Positions 1 to 11,114 of a DNA stretch of 64,000 nt are shown one piece after another. Numbering within the stretch: the stretch's first letter is position 1; the number at the start of each line of letters is the position of its first letter. Under the pieces are notes generated by a model. The model ran no database searches. It was not told the origin of the DNA and saw only the letters and a program-made list of their open reading frames with translations. A program made the position numbers and the translations under genes. Source of the DNA: Dentipellis sp. KUC8613 (Eukaryota; Basidiomycota; Agaricomycetes; Russulales; Hericiaceae); contig NSJX01000008.1 of assembly GCA_002286715.1 (NCBI GenBank), positions 397,630 to 461,629 on the forward strand, given 5' to 3'.

Positions 1-106
1 GCCTACGCCTACGCCTGCGACCCCTGGGTATATTGCGATGCGCCCGTCATGGTGCACCGATGCGAAAGAACCGACGATCAAATTTTCGAGGTGCGGGGTG
101 CAGCGT

Positions 107-1105
107 CTAGGACGAGGCGCAGGACTGGATGAGGGTCCGCGGCCGCTTGGGCGTGATGCCGTGCATGCCCGAGGGCAGGATGTCGTTGGGCACCGCGCCG
201 TTGACGAACGCGCCGAGCGGCAGCGCGGGCCCGGGCGAGGGCGTCGGCGGGAGCGCCATGGGCATCGTCATGAACTGCCGCTGCGGCTCCTCGCGGTGCG
301 CAGGCACTAGCACGGGCGAGCGCGGCTGCTCGATCTCGCGGGCGAGGCTGGCTTCATTTTCGCTGTCTTCCTCCCTGCAAGGATGGACGGAACGGATCCG
401 CGTCAGCATGGGGCCAGGGGCGAAGGAGAGGAGAGTGAGGGCACACGCACTCGTAGACAGCAAGCTTGCGCTTCAGGCTCTGGTACTTCCTGTCGATCTC
501 GTCGCGCTCCTCCTTGAGCGCCTTGCCGTACTCGCGCGCCGCGCGCCCGAAGGTGATGAGACCCAGGTGCGTCGCGGACTGCACCTCCGCGTAGTGGCGC
601 CAGCGGGCGCAGTATGCACGGAGCGCGGCGTTCTCCGTGGCGAGGCGCGAGACCTCCGGGTCAGGGGACGGGGCGGCCGCGGGTGCGGATGTGGATGGGG
701 GCGTGGGTAAGCCCGCGGCCGCGGATATAGAGGCGGGCTTGGATGGGGGCGAGTGCGCGTCGAGATAGACGCGGCGCAGGGGCGGCTGGAAGAAGGGCTG
801 GAGGTGGGTGGGGATGAGGTGGGGATCCGCGGCGACTGTGGTTCGAGGGCTGTTAGCTGTCTGCTTCGGTGGAGCGCACGGTGGAGAGCGAGAACGTACC
901 TACGGGGAGATGGCGGCGGCAGGTGGGGCAGCTGGGTCTGGTGGTACAGCGGAGGGTCTGCACGAGACATGCGTGGCAGAAGACATGACCTGCGCAGGGG
1001 ATGAGTATTCGCGTTTGGATGCCGACGATGTGGATCGGGGGACGTACCGCAGGGGAGGGCGATCGGCGAAGTCAACGTATCCAGGCAGATGGGGCAGTTG
1101 CACAT
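107..1105 (-). CDS. RING-finger/coiled-coil protein, tandem copy 1
   Basis: Four exons on the minus strand (1105-1048, 989-900, 835-451, 374-107; about 266 aa). The start is the ATG directly before the first RING cysteines. The spliced N-terminus has a C3HC4-type RING: CPIC, then PCGHVFCHAC across intron 1, then CPTC. RING domains usually act as E3 ubiquitin ligases by recruiting an E2. After the RING comes a short conserved stretch with the motif RRVYLD, then a predicted coiled coil (roughly residues 115-175, ending KSLKRK-like), and a Pro-rich tail with a basic TPKRPR stretch that could be a nuclear signal. The introns fall after 'PCG' and after 'HLPV', exactly as in the two paralogues downstream on the same strand. 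The substrate is unknown. The family assignment is firm; ligase activity is inferred. Confidence 0.85.
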
Positions 1106-2313
1106 GTTGCCCGATGTCGGCAGAGGCGAGGGCCTTGGATGAGTAAGTAGTGCGATGGTGGGTAGGCCGTTATGTGAAGCTGAGTGTGGGGTAGGAGCGT
1201 CGCAGGCGGGACGACGATTTTATGTAGAACCTAGGATGTCTGGCATGGCCTAGGAGTAACCATACCTGCTTTTCCCTGCTGCACGAATGCGGCATGCATC
1301 CGGCCGGCGGCGCAAGCAGGACGGATAGAACGAAATGCCACCGGGGAAATGACGACGTCTAGCGAGGCCTGGCACGCACACGCGGGCGGCCTCGACGCGC
1401 ACGACGTATCGCCCGCCCATCACTGGCGCCAAGTTCTCGAGAGCCTCGCGCTCGCGTGCGCAGGCAGGCAGTTTGTCCTTGCGTAGGCAAACCTGGGCTC
1501 GGCTCTAGGCCGCCGCGACGCGCGCGGGGACACACGAGCTCCTAATCGCGGATGGCGGGCGATCATGCTTTTGCGTGAAATCTGTCAACGAGGCGTGCGT
1601 CCCAGACCGCTCGAAAGTCAATTGAATGCAGAAAATAAACGACCTACATACGTCGCCCGCTTCTTGCTGCACTGGGCGGTGGAGAGTGCGGACCTTCCGA
1701 CCTGGACAGCATCCAGTGCCAAGCACAGCGCTATTCCAATTCGGAACATACACACAAACGGTGCGTGGCAAAGGCCCGACTACGTGCGGCCTTTACTTGA
1801 AGGCGTCCAGGTTCGCCGTCGAGCAGCCCCTGCGCGCAACACACCGTAAAGGCCTAGGCCGTCTTTGTGTAATTGGAGTCCGGCCGAGGCACACTTTCAG
1901 ACTCCGCGAAAGCCCAGTCGGAAAGACCCGGCCTTGCTTGCTTGTTCCTCGGGCCATCGAGCAGGCACAGCGATCTCGCTGGGCTCGTCCAGGTCGTGAA
2001 CGAATAAGTATATTGCAAGTAGCGACAGAGACATAGACGTGGGGCGAGATGCATGAAAAACCAGTTATCTAGTGAAGAGTGAGAATGATATGCGAAGGTG
2101 CGTGTCTACCTGCGAAAAATACATGACCGTAGGATACATAAAGAAGGGTATGTATGCAGCAATCCAAAGCAACAGCGAAACCAATAACAAGTAGTGCGTA
2201 TATAATAAACACAGCACGAGCGGGCGGCACTGAGAGGTGATGGCGTCGAAGTCGTGTATGATACATGACAGTCCAGGATCCCCGAGAGGCACTGGTCCAG
2301 GGGTAATCGCAGA
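1106..2313. other. Intergenic, no supported gene
   Basis: About 1.2 kb between two tandem RING genes. It should hold the promoter of copy 1 and the 3' end of copy 2. The open frames here (longest 136 codons at 1626-2036, plus) resemble no family I recognise. Confidence 0.5.
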
Positions 2314-3310
2314 TCACAGGGCGGTCGATGACGACGCCGATGACGACGAGGCGTGTGGAATGAGCATGGCCGGGCAGGAGGGCTCGACCTTGCGGCGCTT
2401 GGGCAGCCGGCGCTGCTGCCGCGACGTCTCTGCAGCAGGGCCCAGAGTGCTTGATGCAGCCTCGTTGGGGTAGACAGGGGCCATGATGGGAGGAGTCAGA
2501 AGCCCGCTGTTCAGAATATGTGTGGGCCGCGCGTCGCGGCTCTCAGACTCGGTGTGTGTGGGTGCGGGCGCCGACGTGGCCCGCCGGTCCTCTTCGTCTT
2601 CACTGGCATTGTCGTCGGCGAATTCGTCATCGCTGCAAATGACAAACGGAGCGATCAGTCAGCCATAGCCCTGTGGAGTTAGAAAAAAAAAACTGCGAGC
2701 CACGCACCTATCCACACCGTATTTGCGCTTCAACGCCTCGTACCGCCGCTGGATCGACAGTTTCTCCGTGCGCATGGCTGCAGCGTAGTCCTTTGCGACG
2801 CGTGAGAACGTCGTGAGGCCGACATTCGCGGCGGCTTGTGCGCCGACGCGTTCGCGCAGCTGACGGCATGTCGATCGGAGTGCTGCATTCTCGGCTTCGA
2901 GACGGAGGCGAGACGACATGCACGACGTGGGTGCTGCGGAGGAACACGAAGGTGACGGGGGCGTCGATGTCGATGGCGGGTCAATGTACAGGCGGCGGAA
3001 TGGTGAGAGGAGGTATGGCCGGAGGGCAGGTGGAATGATGTTTTCATCTAGCGCGGCTGAAAGACGTCGGTATTCAGACGGAGTGCATGGGAAACAGGCG
3101 TGATACTAACCGACAGGGAATGGGCGTCTGCACGTCGCACATGAACGGTCCCTCGAAAGGTGAATGGTGCTGATGATGCAACCCTGGCAGAAGACATGGC
3201 CTACACGAGCGATTAGCACCCATCATGTCAATAGAAGCGTTGCTCAGTGACGTACCACAGGGAAGCGCAATAGGCGTGTTGTATGGCTCGAGGCAGATGG
3301 CGCAGGACAT
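2314..3310 (-). CDS. RING-finger/coiled-coil protein, tandem copy 2
   Basis: Four-exon minus-strand gene, paralogous to the flanking RING genes. Exon 1 (3310-3256) encodes CAIC and PCG. Exon 2 supplies HVFCQGC and CATC, completing a C3HC4 RING. Exon 3 begins after an acceptor near 3057 and encodes a segment ending in the RRLYID motif shared with its neighbours, followed by a coiled coil rich in Leu/Glu/Arg (LRLEAENAALR, ending ALKRKYGVD). The last exon is acidic, then has a basic PKRRKVE cluster that looks like a nuclear localisation signal, and a Ser-rich end. An in-phase splice across the T-rich stretch near 2685-2700 joins exons 3 and 4 (donor GTGCGT, acceptor TTGCAG). Probable E3 ligase; partner and substrate are not visible. 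Confidence 0.85.
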
Positions 3311-4058
3311 TTTGAAAGTTGGGGAGGAGACAGGTGAACGAACACTGCTGACTTTATAGAGGTGCGTTCCGAGTCAATTGCGAGGGAGTCAGCGGTCCGG
3401 GGATCGAGCGAGACAGTGAAATCTGTCAGCGTTGGCGAGCGGAAGCAAGCTCCGAAAGGGAGCGAGCTGCCTAAAACTTGAGAGTGGGAGCAGGTGGATT
3501 TCAAAGCCTCGCAAGTCTCCGCAGTCAGCAGGCCGGCAATACGAGCTGTGGATGTGCCGTGGGGCGGATGTCGGTCGGTAGTGGATGCCCGAGTGGACCC
3601 GTTTGAAGGTGGAGGTATAAGGAAAAGAAAGAGCTGTACATTATCGCGAAATGTCGGCCTGGATAAAGGCGGAAGCTGGCAGACTCTCGAAGACGGAGTC
3701 TACGGACGGTGTACGTATGAGTAAGTAGTCGAGACGGCTTCAAGGCCAACCGTTGCGCGGCCTGGGCCACCCTTCATCCGGTCAAAATGCTGTCCACTGC
3801 GGTTTCCTCCGAATCTGCTTTTGGTATACTTTCCTCACAAACGGCTCTCCGGGAACGCCGTGTCGCCGTTTCATCCGTAATCCTTGCCCTTTTTTGGCAA
3901 GCTCTCCAACAAATGCTCCCCCGTCGGGCAGCCCGGCTGGGTCGCATGAATGACTATTACACATAGCAACATAACACAGTACGTGGATACCATAGTCAAA
4001 TGAAGCAGCTGAGACCGTCATGTTAGCTTGAATTTAAGTACTAGGATGCTTGAGACGG
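3311..4058. other. Intergenic, no supported gene
   Basis: About 750 bp between RING copies 2 and 3. It presumably carries the copy 2 promoter. No convincing ORF, RNA gene or repeat was seen. Confidence 0.5.
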
Positions 4059-5358
4059 TCAGTCATCACTCGAAGAAGAAGCATAAATCCCGGTTGAAGG
4101 TCTGGAACCCTGTTTCCTGAACCGCATCGGAGGGATTTTGTGTCCACTGGGCGTCGACGTGGATGCTCGGCTCGTGTCACCTACGGTGTCTTGTGATTCG
4201 TCAGCTTCTGGGGCCAGGAAATCGATGTCTCCACGCCTTTCAAGAAAGGCCGATGCGCTCGCAACTCGCGACGAACGGCTGTGTGTTCGTGGGGCTCGGA
4301 ATATCGGAGGAAAGTCTAATTCTGGTCGGGAGACTCGGGATGAGGTAGATCCAAGATTCTCGGGCTCATTGAGACCTGTGGATGGGTTATATCCGAGTTC
4401 CTCGAACACGCGGCTTCCGGATGGAGGGTTCGGGTGAGAGACACGGCGCGGGGGAGGCACCGTAGAATCGATGACTCTGAAAGGATCCCCTGCGACTCGC
4501 ATACGTTTTGGGGCACGAGCAATTCGGCGTTCGTTCATTATCGTAAAGGGATCCCATGGGGAACCGGCGGGAGAAAGGGGGGAAGACTCGGAGAGTGTAT
4601 TGTCCAGGGCAGCTTGGCTCCTGTTCCTCTTTGCGGTGAGAACTTCGCTCAGGGGTGGAAGCGTAGATGATCTGCGGGGAAACCGGTGGTGAGCCTGATG
4701 CTCACCGAGGCGCGACCCTGCATGTGGCAACACCTACTGTAATTTGAGGTCCTGATATTTCTTCTTCATGGCCTCGTATTTTCGCTTCATGTTCTCCAAT
4801 TCCTTGCGGGCGGCCTGCGCCTCTTGCCGTGCGACTTTCTCGCCCTCCGCGTGCTTAGAGCTCGCAGCCATAGACGATTCGCAGCGGTCCATAAGGAGCG
4901 CCTTGTCGCGGCGGAGCGACGCGACGCTGCTTTCGAGCCGTGCCACCTCGTCCTTCAGGTCCTCAACTTGATCATCCGGTAAGTCGATATACACGCGGCG
5001 GATACTGGGGTTGATGAACATGTGGTACTTGCGGGGCACGAACTCCAGATCCGGGGAAACTGTGGGATCGAAGCCGCGTCGCTGAGATCCAGTCCATCGG
5101 GGGATCTCCGTAGCGACCACCTACCGACTGGAAAAGGAGTACGACATGTCGGACATATGGCCTTAATCGGGTCCTTAGAGGCTGTTATGTGGGCCTTCAG
5201 GCAGGCCTCGCATTGCATGTGTCCTGTAACAGAACGAACGGTGCCGCATGGAGTTCATGAGACGTCCGCGGAAATGGACTGCAAAGCCTACCGCATGGCG
5301 TAACGACCGGTGTCTTGAGGTTGTCGAGACAGATGGCGCACTGTAAGCCGCCGCTCAT
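4059..5358 (-). CDS. RING-finger/coiled-coil protein, tandem copy 3
   Basis: Most diverged member of the tandem RING trio. The start is the ATG at 5358, giving MSGGLQCAIC. Exon 2 adds GHMQCEAC and CPTC, so the RING is complete although the usual Phe after the His is replaced (HMQC). Exon 3 carries the shared RRVYID motif and a long coiled coil (about 95 residues, ending KKKYQDLKL). A 66-nt intron (GTAGGT...CCGCAG) then removes an in-frame TAG at 4736-4734 and continues into a long last exon. That exon encodes about 200 residues of Ser/Pro/Arg-rich, probably disordered sequence ending in an acidic SSSSDD tail. Intron phases match copies 1 and 2. A reading that stops at the TAG would wrongly truncate the protein. 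Confidence 0.82.
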
Positions 5359-5922
5359 ACTTAAGAGTGGGGGTGTCGCGAGGTCGAAGGTGGGTGTCGT
5401 GTCTCGGAAAGAGCAAGTGGATGGGCGAAAGGCAGTCGCGGACACACGTGACCGCGTGGCGCGTGTGTGGCGATGCTGGGCCTGATATGGGTTCCGAGGC
5501 AGCGCTGGCTTGTCGTTCAAACTAAGCGCTCACTGCAAGCCGCAGTGCAGCTTTCAGCCTGAGCGTCTCGGCCGCTTTCTTCTCCTCTGCTTTGCTTTTG
5601 CTTTCTTTTCTTCTTGATATCCGCAGAATCCTGCTCAGGCAAGCTCCAGCAGAAGACCAGCCTACCCTCTTTTCTTTCGACTGTGAATGTCTTCGGTCTC
5701 CTTGTCCACTTCACCATACTCCCCCAGATCCATCCCTCGACCGTCATCGGTCAATTCTTTGCGCTCCGCGCGCGCACACAGTCCTTCGCTATCTACAGAT
5801 GACCCAGGTACGTTGCCATGGCTCCTCGCTTGGCGGCTTCGCCCGTAACCACCTCCCGGAGCGTGGCATTGGCATACTGACATGGCGCGCGCACGGCGAC
5901 GATAGTGGCAATTCGCAACCAT
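5359..5922. other. Divergent promoter region
   Basis: Lies between the minus-strand RING copy 3 and the plus-strand coiled-coil gene. A stretch at 5808-5904 looks like a 5' UTR intron (GTACGT ... GATAG) after a short ATGACCCAG. That ATG is not in phase with the downstream frame, so I do not use it as the start. Confidence 0.4.
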
Positions 5923-7571
5923 ATGTCAAGTTTGAAGCACACTATCCGCCATCAACAAGCCCAGCTGCAGACCCTCGAGACCCTCCTCCAGCGCGCGCCG
6001 CGCGTGCCCCCGGCACTCAACCTGAACAACTACTCTCCCCCGGCCTCGCCGACCGACTTCGTGTCGCCGATGGTCTCCCCGCCCCCACCATCGCCGGGCC
6101 CGGTGGGCACGCCCTCAAAAGTGAAGCGCCGCTCGAGCTACGACGTGCTTCAGAACATCGCCGGGCCCGAATCGAGCCTCCCGCTCCCCCGGCGCGACAC
6201 GCCCTCGCTGCTCGGCCAAGACGGGATCCCAGAAGGCATCCCCATCCAGTTCGGCGCGGGGCCCTCGAACGTCCCGAGCCGGCGCACCTCCAGTCCCACA
6301 CGGACCCTCAGCCGTACGTGCGCCCTCCCGCCCATACCCTCCCACCTTCCGCTTCGACTTGTACATATTCACCTACCCCCCGCATGCCCCAGGTATACCC
6401 ATTGCCTCCGTGGGTAGGTATCCGCCTCTGCCCCGTCTTCTCGTCTCATCTGCCCGCCCCAGCCCCCTCTGACTCCGCTCCCGCAGGCAACGCGCGCGCG
6501 CTCGCGGACGAGGGCCGCGCGCCCGCGCCGCGCAGCTCGCACGTGCCGTCCGTCATCGGGCAGGGCTCCGCGCTCGACCTCGCATCGCCCGCGTCCGTGT
6601 CCTCGCCCGCGCTCGTGTCCGCGACGGGCACGCTGCAGCCGCCGTCGCCGAACACGGCGAGCCACCGCGTGTCGCTCACGCCCAAGGCGACAACGAAGAT
6701 GCTCGTCGACCTCCAGAGCCGCGCGGCGGAGTACGGCACCGCGCTCGAGAATACGAAGGCGCAACTCAGGCTGTCGCAGCGCAATGTCGCGCAGCTGACG
6801 CGCCAGACGGAGGACCTGAAGGAGGTGCGCGAGCGGCTGCGGCTGGAGAACGAGAGCCTGAATAATGTCGTCGCGCGCAAGGAGCGGCTGCTGCAGGAGG
6901 TGCGTGTGCTAGTTTTCGTGTTCTGAGGATTGTGGATGGACCGGGACGTAGGTGCTGGATCGCGCGCGGAAGGCTGAAGCTGAGGCCGCCGCGCTGAAGA
7001 CGCAGCTCAAGTCGGACACGGCGATCACGAAAAAGTCGCTGCGCGAGATGGAGGCCGCGCTGAGCGAGTCGACGGCGCTGTCGTCGAAGAGCGAGCGCGA
7101 GTACATCACGCTGCGCGACAGCCTGAAGGAGATGAAGGAGAGCTGGCGCGCGGACACGGAGGGCCTGCGCGAGGAGATGCGCAAGCGCGAGGAGCGGTGG
7201 CGCAAGGAGGCGGAGGAGACCGCGCGCAAGTATAAGCGCATGCTCGAGGAGGCCAAGGCGCGGAGAGGCGACGTGCAGAGCGTCGAGCAACTGCGCGGCC
7301 GGCAGGAGGTTGTCAGGAAGGAGATTGAGGACGAATTCAAGGCGGAGATCGCGGACCTCCGTACAAAGATGGACAAGTCGGCGCAAGAGCACGATCAGGC
7401 GTGTGCCACTGCAGAGTGCGTTTCTTTTGTTTGTGTGAAGGATAGGGAGCGATACTGACGGGAGATGGTTCGTGCAGAAATCTCGCCCAGGAGCTTGCCC
7501 GATTACGACGGCTCATGCAGCGCGCGGGCCGGTCACCGACACGGAGCCCTCCCCCGGACTCGCCTACTTGA
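5923..7571 (+). CDS. Coiled-coil protein, possibly She3-like
   Basis: Five exons: 5923-6313, a 21-nt micro-exon at 6394-6414, 6487-6899, 6952-7415 and 7478-7571 (about 460 aa). All junctions are GT-AG and in phase. The N-terminus has a short helix (LKHTIRHQQAQ), followed by a Pro/Ser-rich linker. From about residue 205 to the end is an almost unbroken coiled coil rich in Glu/Lys/Arg, starting at TKMLVDLQSRAAEYG. Similar basidiomycete proteins are, as I recall, annotated as SWI5-dependent HO expression protein 3 (She3), an RNA-transport adaptor for type V myosin. That name rests on recall of coiled-coil resemblance and could be wrong. The start is uncertain: ATG at 5923 is the first in the conserved frame, but an extra 5' exon is possible. 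Confidence 0.72.
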
Positions 7572-8554
7572 TTCCTTCCCTTCTTTCGTCCTTCCTCGTT
7601 TCTTTGTTATTCCCTTTGCTGCTATTTACCCCGACATATATATACCTGATCTAATGCGAGTCGAACAGCCCGATGGTCTCTTCACTACCCGGATCTAGGA
7701 CGTATGCTCACTGCTTGCTGCATCGATATATCCTTTGCATGTATTATTCACCACACTCGATTGCATACGCTTACGCTCTCTCAGTCGCTTTCTTTTTATT
7801 TTATCTTGTTTCATACTTTCGTGTTCTCTGCTTGGGCATCGCGCCTGTGCTCCGAGACTATGCCCGAGGCCGAGTCGGACCTGCGTGCGCCGACGCTAGC
7901 ATCAATATCACAGCGTCGGCGAAGCGGGAAGCTAGCACAGGCAGGTGTTTACCGTTCTTCTACTGTCTGCGTTTCTCTTGTCATATCTTCATCTGACATG
8001 TCAGGCGTGAGCAGCGCCGAGCCCCTAGTGGTAGGGTGTCTCGGTGTGCACAGGTCAGTGCAGACGGCCTCGGGCACCGCGGCTGTGTGCCCATATTTAA
8101 CCACCTCACTTCCATGTCCAGCTAGGCTCTTTGGGAGATTGACTCGCCGAGCCAATAGGTATCATAAGCACCTGCAGTTTTGTGGCTCTTCGCTTCCCGC
8201 AGTTGCACACATTAAAGTCTAGATGTTCAGTGTCTTCGAGTCAGAGTGTGAGGACTTCCATCCAGAGCGACTCATGAAACTGGCGCCCATAAGCTATTCA
8301 CATGTCGTCGCCAGCAGTGTATATACTCCTGATCACAAGCGTACACAGAGACTCTGAGAGCACAGGGAGATGGGAGGACGAACACAGGACCTGCCATTCT
8401 TGGGGCCCGGGAGACCAGGAGCCCGGCTTCCCGGACGCAATTCAGCTGCACGCCTGACTAAAGGCACAGTCGAGCGGCAGCATCATGATCATCCGACTAT
8501 AAATCTCCCCGCACGGCCCTTACCCCGCACCGCACCTCTTCGTGTCTCATCACC
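7572..8554. other. Intergenic, includes promoter of next gene
   Basis: About 1 kb. The left part is T-rich and likely the 3' UTR of the coiled-coil gene. A 172-codon frame at 7704-8222 has no recognisable feature and I do not call it. Confidence 0.5.
8498..8506 (+). promoter_or_regulatory. TATA-like box
   Basis: CTATAAATC lies about 50 nt upstream of the nitronate monooxygenase start codon, a plausible core promoter element for a fungal gene. Confidence 0.4.
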
Positions 8555-9943
8555 ATGTCGCTCATCGAGACGCCCCTCACCAAGCTGTTCGGGATCCAGC
8601 ACCCCATCCTGCTCGCCGGTGCGTACTCTACACACGTCGCTGTCACTGTAACCGGTGGCGGCTTCGGAACGCCACGCGTCCACGGCGTTATTTAATTCAT
8701 ATTGGCCTCGTGCGCAGGCATGAATGTCGCGGCGGGCCCTGAGCTGGCCGCGGCCGTGACCAACGCCGGCGGGCTCGGCGTCATTGGCGGTGTCGGATAC
8801 ACGCCGAAGGTGCTCAGGCGGCAGGTGCGTTTCCTTTGCGCGGGCGCGGGCGTGTCGGGTGACGCTGACAGCGGCGCAGATCCAAGCTATCAAGAAGGAT
8901 CTGCACAACAAGGATGCGCCGTTCGGCGTCGACCTGCTCATCCCCCAGGTCGGCGGCAGCGCGCGCAAGACGAACGTGAGTGTTCCGCGGTTGGTGTGGT
9001 GGTGCGGTGTCTCAGCTGACGCGATGCGCAGTACGACTACACGGGCGGGCAGCTGCACCAGCTCGTCGACGTCATCATCGAGGAGAAGGCGCGCCTCTTC
9101 GTGTGCGCCGTCGGCGTGCCCCCGAAGGACGTCGTCGACAAGCTCCACAAGGCCGGCATCGTCGTCATGAACGTACGTCCACATCCACGCGCCCCGCGTC
9201 TACCCGCGCTCACGCACCTCACGCACCATAGATGGTCGGCCACCCGAAGCACGTCGCCAAGGCGCTCGACGTCGGCGTCGACCTCATCTGCGCGCAGGCC
9301 GGCGAGGGCGGCGGGCACACAGGCGACGTCGCCGCGTCGATCCTCATCCCCGCGTGCGTCGATGCCGTGCGCGGCCGCACGTCGCCGCTCACCGGCGGGC
9401 CCGTATACGTCGTCGGCGCGGGCGCGGTGTACAACGGGCGCAGCCTCGCGGCGAACCTCGCGTGGGGCGCGCAGGGCGTGTGGGTCGGCACGCGCTTCGT
9501 CGCGTCCGTCGAGGCGGGCGCGTCGCCCGCGCACAAGAAGGCGGTCGTCAGCGCCGGGTTTGGCGACGTCGTGCGCACGCTCATCTACACGGGCCGCCCG
9601 CTGCGCGTGTGGAAGACGCCGTATGTTGCTGACTGGTGTGTTGGGTTGCTTGTTCGTGGTGTTCTGATGCAGGATTGCTGATGCGTGCACGTATATGTGC
9701 AGGGAGACGAACAGACAGGCGGAGATCCAGGAGCTCACGTCGAAGGGCATCATCCCAAACGAGCACGAGATCCAGAAGCACCCCGAGAAGCACCTCAAGG
9801 CGATCTCGTTCCTCATGGGCAATGTCGCCGCCGTCATCGACGAGGTGCTCCCTGCGAAGACTATCATCGACAACATGGTCCGCGAGGCCGTCGAGGTCAT
9901 CCAGCGCAACGCGGCGCTCGTCAAGCCACAGGCGAAGCTCTAG
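8555..9943 (+). CDS. Nitronate monooxygenase (2-nitropropane dioxygenase family)
   Basis: Flavin-dependent enzyme that oxidises alkyl nitronates, such as the toxin propionate 3-nitronate, to aldehydes plus nitrite or nitrate. It has several exons with short GT-AG introns (exon 1 is 8555-8618). The spliced protein begins MSLIETPLTKLFGIQHPI. It shows the TIM-barrel signatures of the family: NAGGLGVIGG near the N-terminus, AQAGEGGGHTGD (the GGH His is the usual catalytic or substrate-binding residue), and GAGAVYNGRS followed by GAQGVWVGTRF, which bind FMN phosphate. The C-terminus ends QAKL with TAG at 9941-9943. The protein is probably soluble, with no signal peptide. Fungal members detoxify nitro compounds and are often present as several paralogues; only one is seen here. 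Confidence 0.9.
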
Positions 9944-11114
9944 TTGCGTTTTTGGGACATTAGCGGATTTGTATTACTTATTGTTTGGATTGGAGTGGAT
10001 GTTCAGTGGTGATATCCCGCATTTTCTGCTAGCTGCTGCTCGGTCGCGTGTGCATATGTTCATTTACATTTACATTCATATCTGTTGCAGTTGCTCGGTC
10101 GTCGACGTTCGGGGTGGTCTCGGAATGTAGTGCCAAACGATCAATGGTACGTGCCACGACTTGGTGACATTACGTTCATAAATTGCAAGTATGCAATCCT
10201 GGGGCGCACCGCCTCCGAACGAACCTGACAGGCATCATACATGTACTAACCACCTCCTCGCCTCCGTTCTCCCTCCCTCGGCATTTTCTCCTACAGGTAA
10301 GCGCCGCGAGCTGTGTCATGGGGACTAGTACTTCGCAGGACTAGTAACATTGCTGAGGCTCACTAAGTAACGCTGCAGCATCAATGAACACTCGATATCG
10401 CCGAGTCGACATGGTTACATGTTCTGTTCTCATCGAGACCCTGCTCACTAGCACGCATCCAAGCGATCAGGCGCATCACCCGGGCTTGCGATACCTACCA
10501 CAAGCGAGGATCGGTCGCAGGCTTGCTAGTCATACTAGTGTAAAGCATTCGATATTCGGTGAGTATTCGGTATTCAATTTTTATGTGTCTATTCTTTTGT
10601 GCAGGGCCCGACATTGACACCCACGATCTATGCTGCGAATAAATTAGGTATGCGGTAGGTGGGGGCGGTGGTACATGGTACAGTGGGATATGCTGAATGA
10701 ATGTGTGTAGGTAGGTAGGTGGGTAAGTAGGTAGATAGGTGGTGGGTGTAGGCAGGTAGGAGGGTACCAATATATGGAGGGATTATGGACAGTATGAAGT
10801 ACATATTGTATCCGCACATGCGGGGGTGCAGGATGAGATGAGGGATGGAGGACGAGGGAGGGCGATGGTGGGGAAGGACGAGGGAATGGGCGGGTGATAT
10901 CAATGCGGTGGAAATGATCGAGATGGAGTGAAACGGTGAAAGAGGGAAGAGCACAACGAGGGACGACACCAGTAGCGACGCCAAGAACCAAGAAAGCGAC
11001 GGCAGCAGCACCGCACGTACAGTCACGAGCCCGAGGATGGCCGTCGCGTCGACCGAGACCAAACACGATCCCTGAAACTGACATCGGAGCCAGATCGCTC
11101 GCTGCAGCGAAGCG
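9944..11114. other. Intergenic with GTAG-rich microsatellite
   Basis: Between two converging genes. At about 10707-10745 there is an imperfect GTAG/GTGG tetranucleotide repeat, and 10850-10930 is purine-rich. I see no gene here; open frames on the minus strand are low-complexity shadows. Confidence 0.5.
10707..10745 (+). repeat. GTAG-type microsatellite
   Basis: Imperfect runs of GTAG, GTGG and GTAGA in about 40 nt, visible as repeated gtaggtaggt blocks. No function implied. Confidence 0.6.

Noticed and set aside
5592..6926. 444-codon plus-strand frame as the coiled-coil gene start
   Set aside because: Its first half is in the wrong frame; the conserved helix and linker lie in another frame joined by the 21-nt micro-exon.
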